This document shows positions 24,804-34,555 of a DNA stretch of 56,175 nucleotides, one piece after another. A program made the translations under genes and the position numbers. The notes below the pieces were generated by a model, which saw only the letters and a program-made list of their open reading frames with translations, was not told where the DNA came from and did not search any database. Numbering within the stretch: the first letter of the stretch is position 1; each line of letters starts with the position of its first letter. The DNA is from JBBSBL01 sp038251325 (GTDB taxonomy: Bacteria > Actinomycetota > Thermoleophilia > Solirubrobacterales > Solirubrobacteraceae): positions 1 to 56,175 of the forward strand of contig JBBSBL010000010.1 in the NCBI GenBank assembly GCA_038251325.1, given 5' to 3'.

Positions 24804-26471
24804 GTGCCGGCCGAGAACCCCGCCTCACCCCGTCCCGCCGTGTCCAGCGCGGGCGCCGGCGAGGCCGTCGCGACCGGTGCCGAGGGGCCCGGCGGCGCCG
24901 TTCCGCCGCGTCGGCGGATCGCGCGCAACACCGGCGTCTTCGCGCTGGCGACGGGGGCTTCCCGGGTGGCCGGGCTCGTGCGCGAGGTCGTCGCGTCGAG
25001 CTACTTCGGGACCAGCGGACCCTTCTCGGCGTTCACGATCGCCTTCCAGGTCCCGAACCTGCTGCGCAGCCTCGTCGCCGACGCCGCGCTGTCGGCGGCG
25101 TTCGTCCCGGTCTTCACCGAGATGCTGGAACAGGGCCGCAGGCGCGAGGCCTTCCGCCTGGCCTCGACGCTCTTCCTCCTGATCCTCGCCGGCCTGGGCG
25201 CGATCACCGCCGCGTTCATCCTCGCCGCCCCGCTGATCATGCCGCTCTTCGTCGGGGACCAGTTCTCCGCCGCGCTGACCGATCTCACGGTGGGGCTCTC
25301 GCAGGTGCTGTTCCCGATCGTCGTGCTGCTCGGGCTCAACGGCCTCGTGGTGGGCATCCTGCACTCCTACGAGCACTTCACCGTCCCGGCGATCGCGCCG
25401 CTCGTGTGGAACGTCGTGATCATCGTCGGCCTCGTCGTGCTCAAGCCGGCCTTCCACGGTCAGGACCAGATCTACGCGTACGCGATCGGGGTGCTGATCG
25501 CGACGGTGGTCCAACTCGGGATGTCCGTGCCGATGCTGCCGCGCGTCGGCTTCCGCTTCACGTGGGCCGTCAAGTGGCGCGACCCGCGGATCATGCGCAT
25601 CCTGCGGCTCATGCTCCCCGTGACGCTCGGCCTGGGGATCATCAACTTCGACCTCGTGATCAACTCGGCGCTCGGGACGCTGATCTCCGACCAGGCGCCG
25701 CGGGCGATCGACGCGGCCTTCCGGATCTACATGCTGCCCCAGGGCGTCTTCAGCGTCGCCCTGGCCACGGTGCTCTTCCCGACACTCAGCCGCCTCGTGG
25801 CCCGCGGCGACATCGACGGCCTGCGCGGGACGATGGGCAACGGCCTGCGCCAGATCTGCCTCTTCCTCATCCCCGCCGCGGCGTGCACGATCGCCCTGGC
25901 CACGCCGATCACGCGGTTGGTCTACCAGCGCGGCGCGTTCGGCGCCTCCTCCACGGAGCTCGTCTCGACGGCGCTGTTCTGGTTCTCCTTCAGCCTGCCC
26001 TTCGCCGGGGCCAACCTCCTGCTGACACGCACGTTCTTCTCACTCCAGCGCCCGTGGGAGCCGACCGCGCTCGCGCTCGGGAGCCTCGTCGTCAACGCCA
26101 TCGTGAGCCTCGCCCTCTACGGGCCGCTCGGCATCGCGGGACCGGTGATCGGGACCGCCGTGGGGAGCATCGCCATGACCGCCGGTCAGGCGTGGGCGCT
26201 GCGGCGGCGGATCGGCCGGATCGACGGTCGTCGGACGCTCGCGGCGGCGCTCCCGATGCTGGGGGCGGCGGCCCTCCTCGGCGGCGTGGCGTACGGCGTG
26301 TGGCGCGGGCTCGACGCCGCGCTGGGCCAGGCGCTTCCGGCGGAGATCGTCTCCGTCGGGGTCGCGCTGGCGGCGGGAATGGCCGCCTACGCCGCCGTCG
26401 TGCTCGTGCTCCGGGTGCCCGAGGCGCTCCAGGTGCGGGCGCTGGTCTCGGGTCGCCTGCGGCGCTCCTGA
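24804..26471 (+). CDS. murJ: Lipid II flippase MurJ (MviN family)
   Basis: 555 residues with about 14 membrane segments after a 40-residue Pro/Ala-rich N-terminus. MurJ flips lipid II to the outer face for wall synthesis. Landmarks are GASRVAGLVREVVASSYFGTSGPFSAF, VPNLLRSLVADAALSAAFVPVFTE, the LPQGVFSVALATVLFPTLSR block, and YQRGAFGASST. The GTG at 24804 gives a long unconserved tail before the first helix, so a later start is conceivable, but the -10 geometry favours 24804. Confidence 0.95.
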   Translation: MPAENPASPRPAVSSAGAGEAVATGAEGPGGAVPPRRRIARNTGVFALATGASRVAGLVREVVASSYFGTSGPFSAFTIAFQVPNLLRSLVADAALSAAFVPVFTEMLEQGRRREAFRLASTLFLLILAGLGAITAAFILAAPLIMPLFVGDQFSAALTDLTVGLSQVLFPIVVLLGLNGLVVGILHSYEHFTVPAIAPLVWNVVIIVGLVVLKPAFHGQDQIYAYAIGVLIATVVQLGMSVPMLPRVGFRFTWAVKWRDPRIMRILRLMLPVTLGLGIINFDLVINSALGTLISDQAPRAIDAAFRIYMLPQGVFSVALATVLFPTLSRLVARGDIDGLRGTMGNGLRQICLFLIPAAACTIALATPITRLVYQRGAFGASSTELVSTALFWFSFSLPFAGANLLLTRTFFSLQRPWEPTALALGSLVVNAIVSLALYGPLGIAGPVIGTAVGSIAMTAGQAWALRRRIGRIDGRRTLAAALPMLGAAALLGGVAYGVWRGLDAALGQALPAEIVSVGVALAAGMAAYAAVVLVLRVPEALQVRALVSGRLRRS

Positions 26472-26518
26472 TCCACTTTCTCAGACCACGCCGCAAACAG
26501 CGCGAAACGCGCGGTCGC

Positions 26519-26537
26519 AGCCGCCGGGACGGCGGCT
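26519..26537. promoter_or_regulatory. Palindrome between murJ and the loader ATPase gene
   Basis: AGCCGCC-GGGAC-GGCGGCT is a perfect 7-bp inverted repeat ending at the first base of the downstream -10 box. It could be an operator or a murJ terminator. Confidence 0.35.
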
Positions 26538-26542
26538 ATGGT
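26537..26542 (+). promoter_or_regulatory. -10 box TATGGT of the loader ATPase gene
   Basis: TATGGT ends 8 bases before GTG 26551. Confidence 0.5.
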
Positions 26543-26550
26543 GGCCCGTC

Positions 26551-27333
26551 GTGACCGACGCCGCCGCGACCCCCCTGCGCCCCGGCCTCTTCACACCGGC
26601 GCGGGACGCGACGGGGCCCTGCCCCTACGGCGACTGCGGCGGGGACGGCTGGATCCTCGACGAGGCGAGCGACACCGCGGTCCCCTGCCGCTGCCGTGAC
26701 CAGCGCGTCGCCGCGCGCCGCACGAGCGGCCTCGCGCGCACGATTCCCGAGCGCTTCCGCCACGTCACCTTCGAGAGCTCGGAGGTCCAGGACCTGCGCG
26801 CCCGCACGCCCGCGGTCGTGCGCTCGGTGCAGCGCTTCTGCGACGGGATCGACCGCGAGCTCGACGCCGGCCGCGGCCTCGGCTTCCACGGCAGCGTCGG
26901 TACCGGCAAGACCACGCTCGCCTACCTCGTCACGCGGGCCGCGCTCCGGGCCTCGCGCTCGGTCGCGGTCTACTCCTTCCCGCGTCTCCTGGTGGAGATC
27001 CGCGACACCTACCGTGACGACGCCGGCGCCGGGCACCTCGGGTTCCTCGAGCGGCTGACCACGGTCGACCTGCTCCAGCTCGACGACCTCGGCGCGGAGA
27101 AGCCGACCGAGTGGGTCGCCGAGCAGCTCTTCCTCGTCATCGACGGCCGGTACGAGGCCAAGCGCTCGATCGTCTACACGACGAATCTCGAGCCCGGCGC
27201 GGCGGGGGAGGGGCGCGACGCCCTCGGCGACCGCATCGGCGCCCGCACCGCGTCGCGCCTGGCGGAGATGTCGGCACCCGTGCCGCTCTTCGGGCACGAC
27301 CACCGCACCGCGCACGCGCCCGACCTGCCCTAG
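26551..27333 (+). CDS. DnaC/DnaI-type helicase-loader ATPase
   Basis: 260 residues. An N-terminal Cys cluster (CPYGDCGGDGW and CRC, about 24-49) resembles the small Zn-binding segment of DnaI/DnaC loaders. IPERFRHVTFES is followed by an AAA+ core with Walker A GSVGTGKTTLAY at about 114-125 and Walker B LLQLDDLGAEKPTEW. YTTNLEP is the sensor-1 region. It most likely loads the replicative helicase. IstB transposition ATPases share the AAA+ core, but no transposase is adjacent and the Cys cluster favours a loader. Confidence 0.75.
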   Translation: MTDAAATPLRPGLFTPARDATGPCPYGDCGGDGWILDEASDTAVPCRCRDQRVAARRTSGLARTIPERFRHVTFESSEVQDLRARTPAVVRSVQRFCDGIDRELDAGRGLGFHGSVGTGKTTLAYLVTRAALRASRSVAVYSFPRLLVEIRDTYRDDAGAGHLGFLERLTTVDLLQLDDLGAEKPTEWVAEQLFLVIDGRYEAKRSIVYTTNLEPGAAGEGRDALGDRIGARTASRLAEMSAPVPLFGHDHRTAHAPDLP

Positions 27334-27383
27334 GGGCCCGACGGGCGAGGCGGCGGCCGGTCGGCGCGCGGCGGCCCGCCGCC

Positions 27384-27389
27384 TATCCT
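27384..27389 (+). promoter_or_regulatory. -10 box TATCCT of lepA
   Basis: TATCCT ends 13 bases before the lepA ATG, so a very short leader is expected. Confidence 0.4.
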
Positions 27390-27402
27390 CAGTCGCCGCC
27401 CC

Positions 27403-29211
<1,809 letters not shown>

Positions 29212-29213
29212 CC

Positions 29214-30011
29214 GTGGACCTGGGACTCCGCGGACGGGCGTGCCTGGTGACCGGCGCGAGCCGGGGGATCGGCAGGGCGACGGCGGTGCGGCTCGGCGCC
29301 GAGGGCGCGCGGGTCGTCCTGCACGGGCGGGACGCCGACGCACTCGTCGAGGCGGCGGAGGCGGCGCGGGCCGCGGGGGGCGAGGCCGCCACGGTGGAGG
29401 GCGACCTCGCCGAGGCCGACGTCCCGGAGCGCCTGCTGGCCGCGGCCCGCGACGCCTTCGGCCCGCTCGACGTGCTCGTCAACAACGCCGGCACGAGCGC
29501 GCTGACGCCGCTCGAGGACCTGACCGACGACGACTGGCGCGCGCAGTTGGAGCTCAGCGTGATGGCCCCGCTGCGGCTCATGCGCGCCGCCTGCCCGGAG
29601 ATGGCCGACCGCGGCTGGGGGAGAGTCGTCAACGTCTGCTCGTCTTCGGGGAAGCGGCCCTCGGCCGCGAACGCCGCGTATTCCGTGGCCAAGGCGGGGC
29701 AGCTCTCCCTCTCCCGCGCGTTCGCCGATGCCTTTGCGGCGCGCGGCGTCTGCGTGAACGCGGTCGCGCCCGGCGTGGTCGCCTCGCCGCTGTGGACGGA
29801 CACCGACGGCCTCGCCGACCAGCAGGCCACCGCGCGGGGCACCACCCGCGAGGCGGCGCTGGAGGCGGCCGCGGCGAAGATCCCGCGGCGTGCGCTGGGC
29901 ACCCCCGACGAGATCGCGGCGGTCGTCGTCTTCCTCTGCTCGGAGGCGGCCGCCAACGTGGTCGGCGCGGCCTGGTCGGTCGACGGCGGGACGATCCAGA
30001 CGATCGTCTGA
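29214..30011 (+). CDS. FabG-like short-chain dehydrogenase/reductase
   Basis: 265 residues. Classical SDR: TGASRGIGRAT (about 15-25), NNAG (near 91), Ser in NVCSSSG, YSVAK (Tyr/Lys pair), and a C-terminal WSVDGGTIQT. The cofactor loop has HGRDADAL, compatible with NADPH (inferred). The GTG at 29214 uses a GGAGGGGAA ribosome site inside the end of lepA. The two MaoC-like dehydratase genes downstream suggest a 3-ketoacyl reductase role in a fatty-acyl cycle. Confidence 0.85.
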   Translation: MDLGLRGRACLVTGASRGIGRATAVRLGAEGARVVLHGRDADALVEAAEAARAAGGEAATVEGDLAEADVPERLLAAARDAFGPLDVLVNNAGTSALTPLEDLTDDDWRAQLELSVMAPLRLMRAACPEMADRGWGRVVNVCSSSGKRPSAANAAYSVAKAGQLSLSRAFADAFAARGVCVNAVAPGVVASPLWTDTDGLADQQATARGTTREAALEAAAAKIPRRALGTPDEIAAVVVFLCSEAAANVVGAAWSVDGGTIQTIV

Positions 30012-30056
30012 CCGTCGGCGGCCCGGCCCGTCTCGCGCGGCCGAGCGCCCCCGCGA

Positions 30057-30062
30057 TACCGT
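30057..30062 (+). promoter_or_regulatory. Possible -10 box TACCGT upstream of the dehydratase pair
   Basis: TACCGT lies 41 bases before GTG 30104, which also has a GAGAGGAG ribosome site at 30093-30100. This gene would have a conventional leader. Confidence 0.3.
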
Positions 30063-30103
30063 TCCGCCGCCCGCCCGCCCGGCGTCCAGCCCGAGAGGAG
30101 CCC

Positions 30104-30544
30104 GTGCCCGTCACCACCGACGCCGTCGGGAAGACCTATCCGCCCGTCGTCTACGCCGTCGGCCGCGAGAAGGTCCGCGAGTACGCGGCTGCGGTCGGCG
30201 AGACCAACCCGCTCCACTCGGATCTCGAGGCGGCCCGCGCCGCCGGCTACGCCGACGTCGTCGCCCCGCCGATGTTCGCCGTCGTCTACGCCGGGCCGTC
30301 GGTGGCGCCGGGCATCTTCGATCCCGAGGTCGGGATCAACTTCCCGATGATGGTCCACGGCGGGCAGGCGTTCGAGTGGGGCCCGCCGGTCGTGGCCGGG
30401 GACGAGATCACCACCACGGCGACGGTCAAGGACATCTCCGAGCGCGGCGCGATGGCCTTCTACGTCTTCGAGTCGGTCTCGCGCAACCAGCGCGACGAGG
30501 TCGTCTGCACCGGGACCTGGACCAACATCGTGAGGGGAGTCTGA
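30104..30544 (+). CDS. MaoC-like dehydratase, HadA-type subunit
   Basis: 146 residues. Hot-dog fold of the FAS1-type N-terminal dehydratase group. The start is KTYPPVVYAVGREKVREYAAAVGETNPLH, then a proline-containing PPMFAVVY strand, and it ends VCTGTWTNIV. In mycobacteria HadA pairs with HadB to dehydrate 3-hydroxyacyl-ACP; HadA itself lacks the catalytic dyad. It is followed 2 bases later by the catalytic partner. Start GTG 30104 has a clear Shine-Dalgarno, unlike most genes here. Confidence 0.8.
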   Translation: MPVTTDAVGKTYPPVVYAVGREKVREYAAAVGETNPLHSDLEAARAAGYADVVAPPMFAVVYAGPSVAPGIFDPEVGINFPMMVHGGQAFEWGPPVVAGDEITTTATVKDISERGAMAFYVFESVSRNQRDEVVCTGTWTNIVRGV

Positions 30545-30546
30545 GC

Positions 30547-30939
30547 ATGGCGGCGCTCGAGCCGGGCGGTCCGATCCCGGAGCTCCGGGTCACGCCGGAC
30601 CCCTACGTCACCGTCCGCTACGCCGGGGCGTCGGGGGACTTCAACCCGATTCACATCGACGAGGCGTTCGCCACCTCGGTCGGGCTGCCGGGCCGGATCC
30701 TCCACGGCCTGTGGTCGATGGCGCAGGTCGCCCGCGCGATGACCGAGGCCGGCGGCGGCCCCGAGTCGCTCCGGCGCCTCGAGGTCCAGTTCCGCGGGAT
30801 GGGCGTGCTGGGGACCGAGATCGTCGTCTCCGGAACCGTGGCGAGCGCCGAGGGCGGCGTCGCGCGGGTCGAGGCGGAGGCCGTCCAGGGCGAGAGCGGG
30901 ATCGTGCGCAACGTCGTGGCCGAGATCGCCGCCGGCTGA
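30547..30939 (+). CDS. MaoC-like dehydratase, HadB-type catalytic subunit
   Basis: 130 residues. The hydratase-2 motif is intact: YAGASGDFNPIHIDEAFA (about 25-42), with the catalytic Asp and His. A later LHGLWSMAQVARAM helix and FRGMGVLGTEI strand complete the hot-dog. With the preceding HadA-like subunit it should act as an (R)-3-hydroxyacyl dehydratase/hydratase in fatty-acid elongation or turnover. The pair is coupled (2-base gap). Confidence 0.85.
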   Translation: MAALEPGGPIPELRVTPDPYVTVRYAGASGDFNPIHIDEAFATSVGLPGRILHGLWSMAQVARAMTEAGGGPESLRRLEVQFRGMGVLGTEIVVSGTVASAEGGVARVEAEAVQGESGIVRNVVAEIAAG

Positions 30940-30969
30940 GCGCCGCCGGCCGGTCCGCCGCGCCGGTCC

Positions 30970-30975
30970 TAGACT
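30970..30975 (+). promoter_or_regulatory. -10 box TAGACT of hrcA
   Basis: TAGACT ends 6 bases before the hrcA ATG. No CIRCE inverted repeat is visible around it. Confidence 0.5.
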
Positions 30976-30981
30976 CGGACC

Positions 30982-32001
30982 ATGCTGACGCCGCGCCAGG
31001 AGCTCGTGCTGCGCCTGGTCATCGAGGACTACCTCGAGGCCGGCGCGCCTGTGGGCTCCAAGCACCTCGCTACCGGCGTGGAGTGGGGGCCCTCGACGAT
31101 CCGGGCCGAGCTCGCCGCGCTGGAGGACGAGGGGCTGCTCGCCCACCCCCACACCTCGGCGGGCCGGGTGCCGACCGACGCGGGCTACCGCTACTTCGTC
31201 GACCGGCTGCTCCCCGCCGTGGCCGACGCGCACCCGGAGACGGGCGACCTGACGCTGACCCTCGGGCGCCGCGAGGTCGACGAGGCGATGCGGGTGACGA
31301 GCGAGACGCTCTCCCAGGTCACGAACCTCCTGGCGATCGTCTCCGCCCCGCCGCTGGAGACCTCGACCATCCGCCACATCGAGGTCCTGCCGCTCCAGCC
31401 GCGGGTGCTCATGGTCGTGGTCATCACCTCGACCGGCGGCGTCGCCAAGCGCGTCTTCGCCTTCGAGTCGCCGATCGACCCGGGCCTGGCCGGCTGGGCG
31501 GCGAGCTACCTCAACGAGCGCCTCGTCGGGCTCGGCCTCGGCGCGCGGATGCTCGGCGGTCGCCTGCGCGACGAGTCGCTGACCGAGGGCGAGCAGGGCT
31601 TCCTCGACACGCTCGCTCCCGCCTTCACCGCGCTGGAGGCGGCCGCCGGCGACACGCTGTACGTCGAGGGGACCGCACGGCTGCTCGTGGAGGAGTCCGG
31701 CCAGGACCTCTCGGAGCTCGAGTCCGTGATGGAGATGCTCGAGCGCCGGGTCACGCTGCTCGGCGTCCTACGCGCCTCGCTCGGGGAGCGGGACGTCGTC
31801 GTGCGGATCGGCAGCGAGAACGAGGCGCCCGCGCTGCGCTCGCTCGCGCTCGTAGCGGCGAGCTACGGTCTCCCGCAGCAGCGCCTGGGCGCCGTGTCGG
31901 TCCTCGGCCCGGTGCGGATGGACTACGGGCACGCGATCCGCTCGGTCCGCGCCGCCTCCCACCAGCTCTCCCGCTTCATCGAGGACGTCTACGAGACGTG
32001 A
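30982..32001 (+). CDS. hrcA: Heat-inducible transcription repressor HrcA
   Basis: 339 residues. HrcA binds CIRCE operators at groE/dnaK genes. The N-terminal winged helix is LTPRQELVLRLVIEDYLEAGAPVGSKHL, with GPSTIRAELAALEDEGLLAHPHTSAGRVPTD. The GAF-like effector domain follows, with the C-terminal SVLGPVRMDYGHAI characteristic of HrcA. The GTGA overlap with dnaJ makes a hrcA-dnaJ-prmA operon. No CIRCE is seen in this promoter, so autoregulation is not supported by sequence. Confidence 0.95.
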   Translation: MLTPRQELVLRLVIEDYLEAGAPVGSKHLATGVEWGPSTIRAELAALEDEGLLAHPHTSAGRVPTDAGYRYFVDRLLPAVADAHPETGDLTLTLGRREVDEAMRVTSETLSQVTNLLAIVSAPPLETSTIRHIEVLPLQPRVLMVVVITSTGGVAKRVFAFESPIDPGLAGWAASYLNERLVGLGLGARMLGGRLRDESLTEGEQGFLDTLAPAFTALEAAAGDTLYVEGTARLLVEESGQDLSELESVMEMLERRVTLLGVLRASLGERDVVVRIGSENEAPALRSLALVAASYGLPQQRLGAVSVLGPVRMDYGHAIRSVRAASHQLSRFIEDVYET

Positions 32002-33116
32002 CCCCCCGCGACTACTACGAGGTCCTCGGCGTTGGCCGCGAGGCCGGCGACACCGAGGTGAAGAAGGCGTTCCGGCGGCTCGCGCGCGAGCTCCATCCCG
32101 ACGTCAACGCCCACGACCCCGACGCGGAGGAGCGCTTCAAGGAGGCGGCCGAGGCCTACGAGGTGCTCTCCGACGCCGACCGCCGGGCGACCTACGACCG
32201 CTACGGCCACGACGGCCTGCGCAACGGCGGCTACGCGCCGAACTTCGACACGTTCTCCTTCTCCGACGTCTTCGACGCGTTCTTCGGCGGCGGGTCGGTG
32301 TTCGGCGGGGGGACGCCGGGCGGCCCGATGCAGGGCGGCGACGTGGCCGTCGCCGCCGAGGTGACGCTGGCCGAGGCCGCGACCGGCCGTTCGGTCGACG
32401 TCGCCTTCGAGGCGATCGCCACCTGCGAGACGTGCCGCGGCAACGGCGCCGAGCCGGGCACGCCGATCGAGACCTGCGAGCGCTGCGGCGGCGCCGGCCA
32501 GGTGCGCAGCACGGTACGGACGCCGTTCGGCCAGGTGGTCCGCGCAACGGCGTGCGAGGCCTGTGGCGGCGACGGCCGCGTCGCGGCGTCGCCGTGCGCG
32601 GCGTGCCGCGGCGAGGGCCGCGTGGTCGAGCGCCGCACGGTGGGCGTCGAGATCCCGGCGGGCATCCGCGACGGGCAGCGGATCCGGCTGAGCGGCCGCG
32701 GCCACGCCGGCGAGCGCGGCGGCCCGGCCGGCGACCTCTATGCGCTTGTGCGGGTGCGGGAGGACCCGCGCTTCGTCCGCGACGGGGACGACCTGGTCAC
32801 GGCGCTCGACGTGCCGGCGCCGCTCGCCGCGCTCGGCGCGACGCTCGAGGTGCCGACGCTCGACGGGCCGGCCGAGGTCGAGATCCCGGCCGGGACCCAG
32901 CCCGGCGAGGTCGTCGTGCTGCGCGGCCAGGGCATGCCGGCGCTGCGCGGCGGGCGGCGCGGGGCGCTGCGGGTGGTCGCCAACGTCGTGATCCCGCGGC
33001 GCCTGTCCGGCGAGCAGCGCGACCTCCTCGAGCGGCTCTCCGGGACGATCACCGAGGAGAACCTGCGCTCGGACGAGGGCCTGATGTCGAAGCTCCGCCG
33101 CGCGCTCGGCGGGTGA
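31998..33116 (+). CDS. dnaJ: Chaperone protein DnaJ
   Basis: 372 residues. J domain first (DYYEVLGVGREAG, HPDVN with the HPD triad). A Gly/Phe segment follows (FDAFFGGGSVFGGG). The zinc domain has four CxxCxGxG-type repeats: CETCRGNG, CERCGGAG, CEACGGDG, CAACRGEG. The C-terminal substrate-binding and dimerisation region ends MSKLRRALGG. This is type I DnaJ, partner of DnaK. GTG 31998 overlaps the hrcA stop. Confidence 0.96.
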   Translation: MTPRDYYEVLGVGREAGDTEVKKAFRRLARELHPDVNAHDPDAEERFKEAAEAYEVLSDADRRATYDRYGHDGLRNGGYAPNFDTFSFSDVFDAFFGGGSVFGGGTPGGPMQGGDVAVAAEVTLAEAATGRSVDVAFEAIATCETCRGNGAEPGTPIETCERCGGAGQVRSTVRTPFGQVVRATACEACGGDGRVAASPCAACRGEGRVVERRTVGVEIPAGIRDGQRIRLSGRGHAGERGGPAGDLYALVRVREDPRFVRDGDDLVTALDVPAPLAALGATLEVPTLDGPAEVEIPAGTQPGEVVVLRGQGMPALRGGRRGALRVVANVVIPRRLSGEQRDLLERLSGTITEENLRSDEGLMSKLRRALGG

Positions 33117-33858
33117 TCCGCCTCGCGGTCCGGGTCCCGCGCGAGCGCGCGGAGCTCGCGCTGGCGGAGCTGCTGGAGCTCGCGCCCTCCGGAGTGGAGG
33201 AGGTCGACCTCGGCGACCGGGTCGAGTACGCGGTCTACGGCGCGCCCGGCGAGCTGCCCGCGCTGCCGGCGCTCGAGGCCGCGGTCGGCGGCGGCCCGGC
33301 CGAGATCGTCACCCGCGAGGTGGCCGACGACTGGGACGAGCGCTGGCGGGCCTTCCACCGTCCGCTCGTCCTGCCGGGCCGTCTGCGGGTGCGGCCGCCG
33401 TGGGCGCCACCGGGCCCCGAGCCGCTGGACCTCGTCATCGACCCGGGCCAGGCGTTCGGCACCGGCGCGCACGCCACCACGCGGCTCTGCCTGGAGCTGC
33501 TGCTGGAGCTCCAGGCCCGCGGACCGCTGCTCGATCTCGGCTGCGGCTCCGGCGTGCTCGCCATCCTCGCCGCCCGGCGTGGCTTCGGGCCGGTGGTGGC
33601 CGTGGACCACGACCCGCTCGCCGTCGAGGCCACGCGGGTCAACGCGGCGGCGAACCGCGGGGCGGTGGAGACCCGCCGGCTCGACCTGCGCCGCGAGCCG
33701 GCCCCGGCCGCGCCCACGGTGGCGGCCAACCTCCTGCGCCCCCTGCTGCTCGACTACGCGGCGCGCCTCGCCGCGCCGCCGGAGCGCCTGATCGCCTCCG
33801 GGCTGCTGGTCGCCGCGAGCAGGGCGAGTGGGCCGCGCTGCTCCTCGTGGCCGCCTGA
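33113..33858 (+). pseudogene. prmA: Ribosomal protein L11 methyltransferase PrmA, C-terminally frameshifted
   Basis: GTG 33113 overlaps the dnaJ stop. The N-terminal domain and the SAM-binding core are intact: DPGQAFGTGAHATTRLCLELL, LLDLGCGSGVLAILAARRG, VAVDHDP, VAANLL. After LIASGLLV (near 33810) the frame loses similarity, while the usual PrmA ending (GEWAALLLVAA then TGA at 33856-33858) appears in another frame a few bases later. About 20-25 residues that normally lie between are missing. This indicates a deletion that is not a multiple of three. In frame, translation would run to 34474 through an antisense gene. It may be a real pseudogene or an assembly error. Confidence 0.75.
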
Positions 33859-33859
33859 G

Positions 33860-34513
33860 TCAGCGCAGCGGCTCCCGCGCGCTGCGGCCCGCGACGATGT
33901 GCGCGACCAGGCGCTCGGCCACGGGCTCGGGCTCCTCGGTGCCGTCGGGCGCCATGGCCGTGCGCACCCATCCGGGATCGAAGGCGAAGACCGCGACGCC
34001 CTTGGCGCCGACCTCCTGGCGCAGCGACTGGGTGAAGGAGTCGACCGCCGCCTTGGTCGCGGCGTAGGCGGAGAGCCCGCGTCGCCCGCCCGCGATCGCC
34101 GAGGTCAGGTTGGCGATCACGCCCTCGCCGCGTGCGGCCATCGCGGGCGCCAGCGCACCGGCGAGCAGGAACGGCGCGAGAGTGTTGACCTGGAAGACCC
34201 GGTCGAGGGCCTCGGGCGACACCTCGGCCGTGGACCCGTCGACGCGCTCGCCGGCGGCGTTGACGAGCACGTCGACGCGCCCGTGGCGGGCGGTCACCTC
34301 GTCGGCGAGCGTCAGTGCGTGGGCGGGGTCGGCCAGGTCGACCGGATGGACGCTCGCGCTCTCGGCGCCGGCGGCCGCGACCTCGCGCAGGAGCGGCTCG
34401 CGACGGCCGGCGAGGGCCACGGTCGCGCCGTGTGCGGCCAAGGCGAGCGCCGTCGCGCGCCCGATGCCGCTTGAGGCGCCGGTGACGAGGCAGATCCGTC
34501 CGTCGAGGTCCAT
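33860..34513 (-). CDS. Short-chain dehydrogenase/reductase
   Basis: 217 residues. Classical SDR with TGASSGIGRATALALAAHG at the N-terminus and LAGRRE (Arg suggesting NADP use). NAAG stands in place of NNAG, Ser is in LTSAIAGG, and the YAATK catalytic pair is present. It starts at ATG 34513, divergent from the desaturase-like gene, and ends 1 base from the displaced prmA stop. Substrate unknown. Confidence 0.85.
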   Translation of the reverse strand: MDLDGRICLVTGASSGIGRATALALAAHGATVALAGRREPLLREVAAAGAESASVHPVDLADPAHALTLADEVTARHGRVDVLVNAAGERVDGSTAEVSPEALDRVFQVNTLAPFLLAGALAPAMAARGEGVIANLTSAIAGGRRGLSAYAATKAAVDSFTQSLRQEVGAKGVAVFAFDPGWVRTAMAPDGTEEPEPVAERLVAHIVAGRSAREPLR

Positions 34514-34541
34514 GTGCCGGGATACGGGGCCCCGGGCGGGC

Positions 34542-34547
34542 TAGATT
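34542..34547 (+). promoter_or_regulatory. -10 box TAGATT of the desaturase-like gene
   Basis: TAGATT ends 8 bases before ATG 34556. Confidence 0.45.
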
Positions 34548-34555
34548 CCCGCCGC

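Noticed and set aside
26551..27333. IS21-type IstB transposition ATPase
   Set aside because: No IstA-like transposase, terminal inverted repeats or target duplication are seen nearby, and the N-terminal Cys cluster suits a helicase loader.
30940..30981. CIRCE operator in front of hrcA
   Set aside because: No TTAGCACTC-N9-GAGTGCTAA-like inverted repeat is visible in the short intergenic region.
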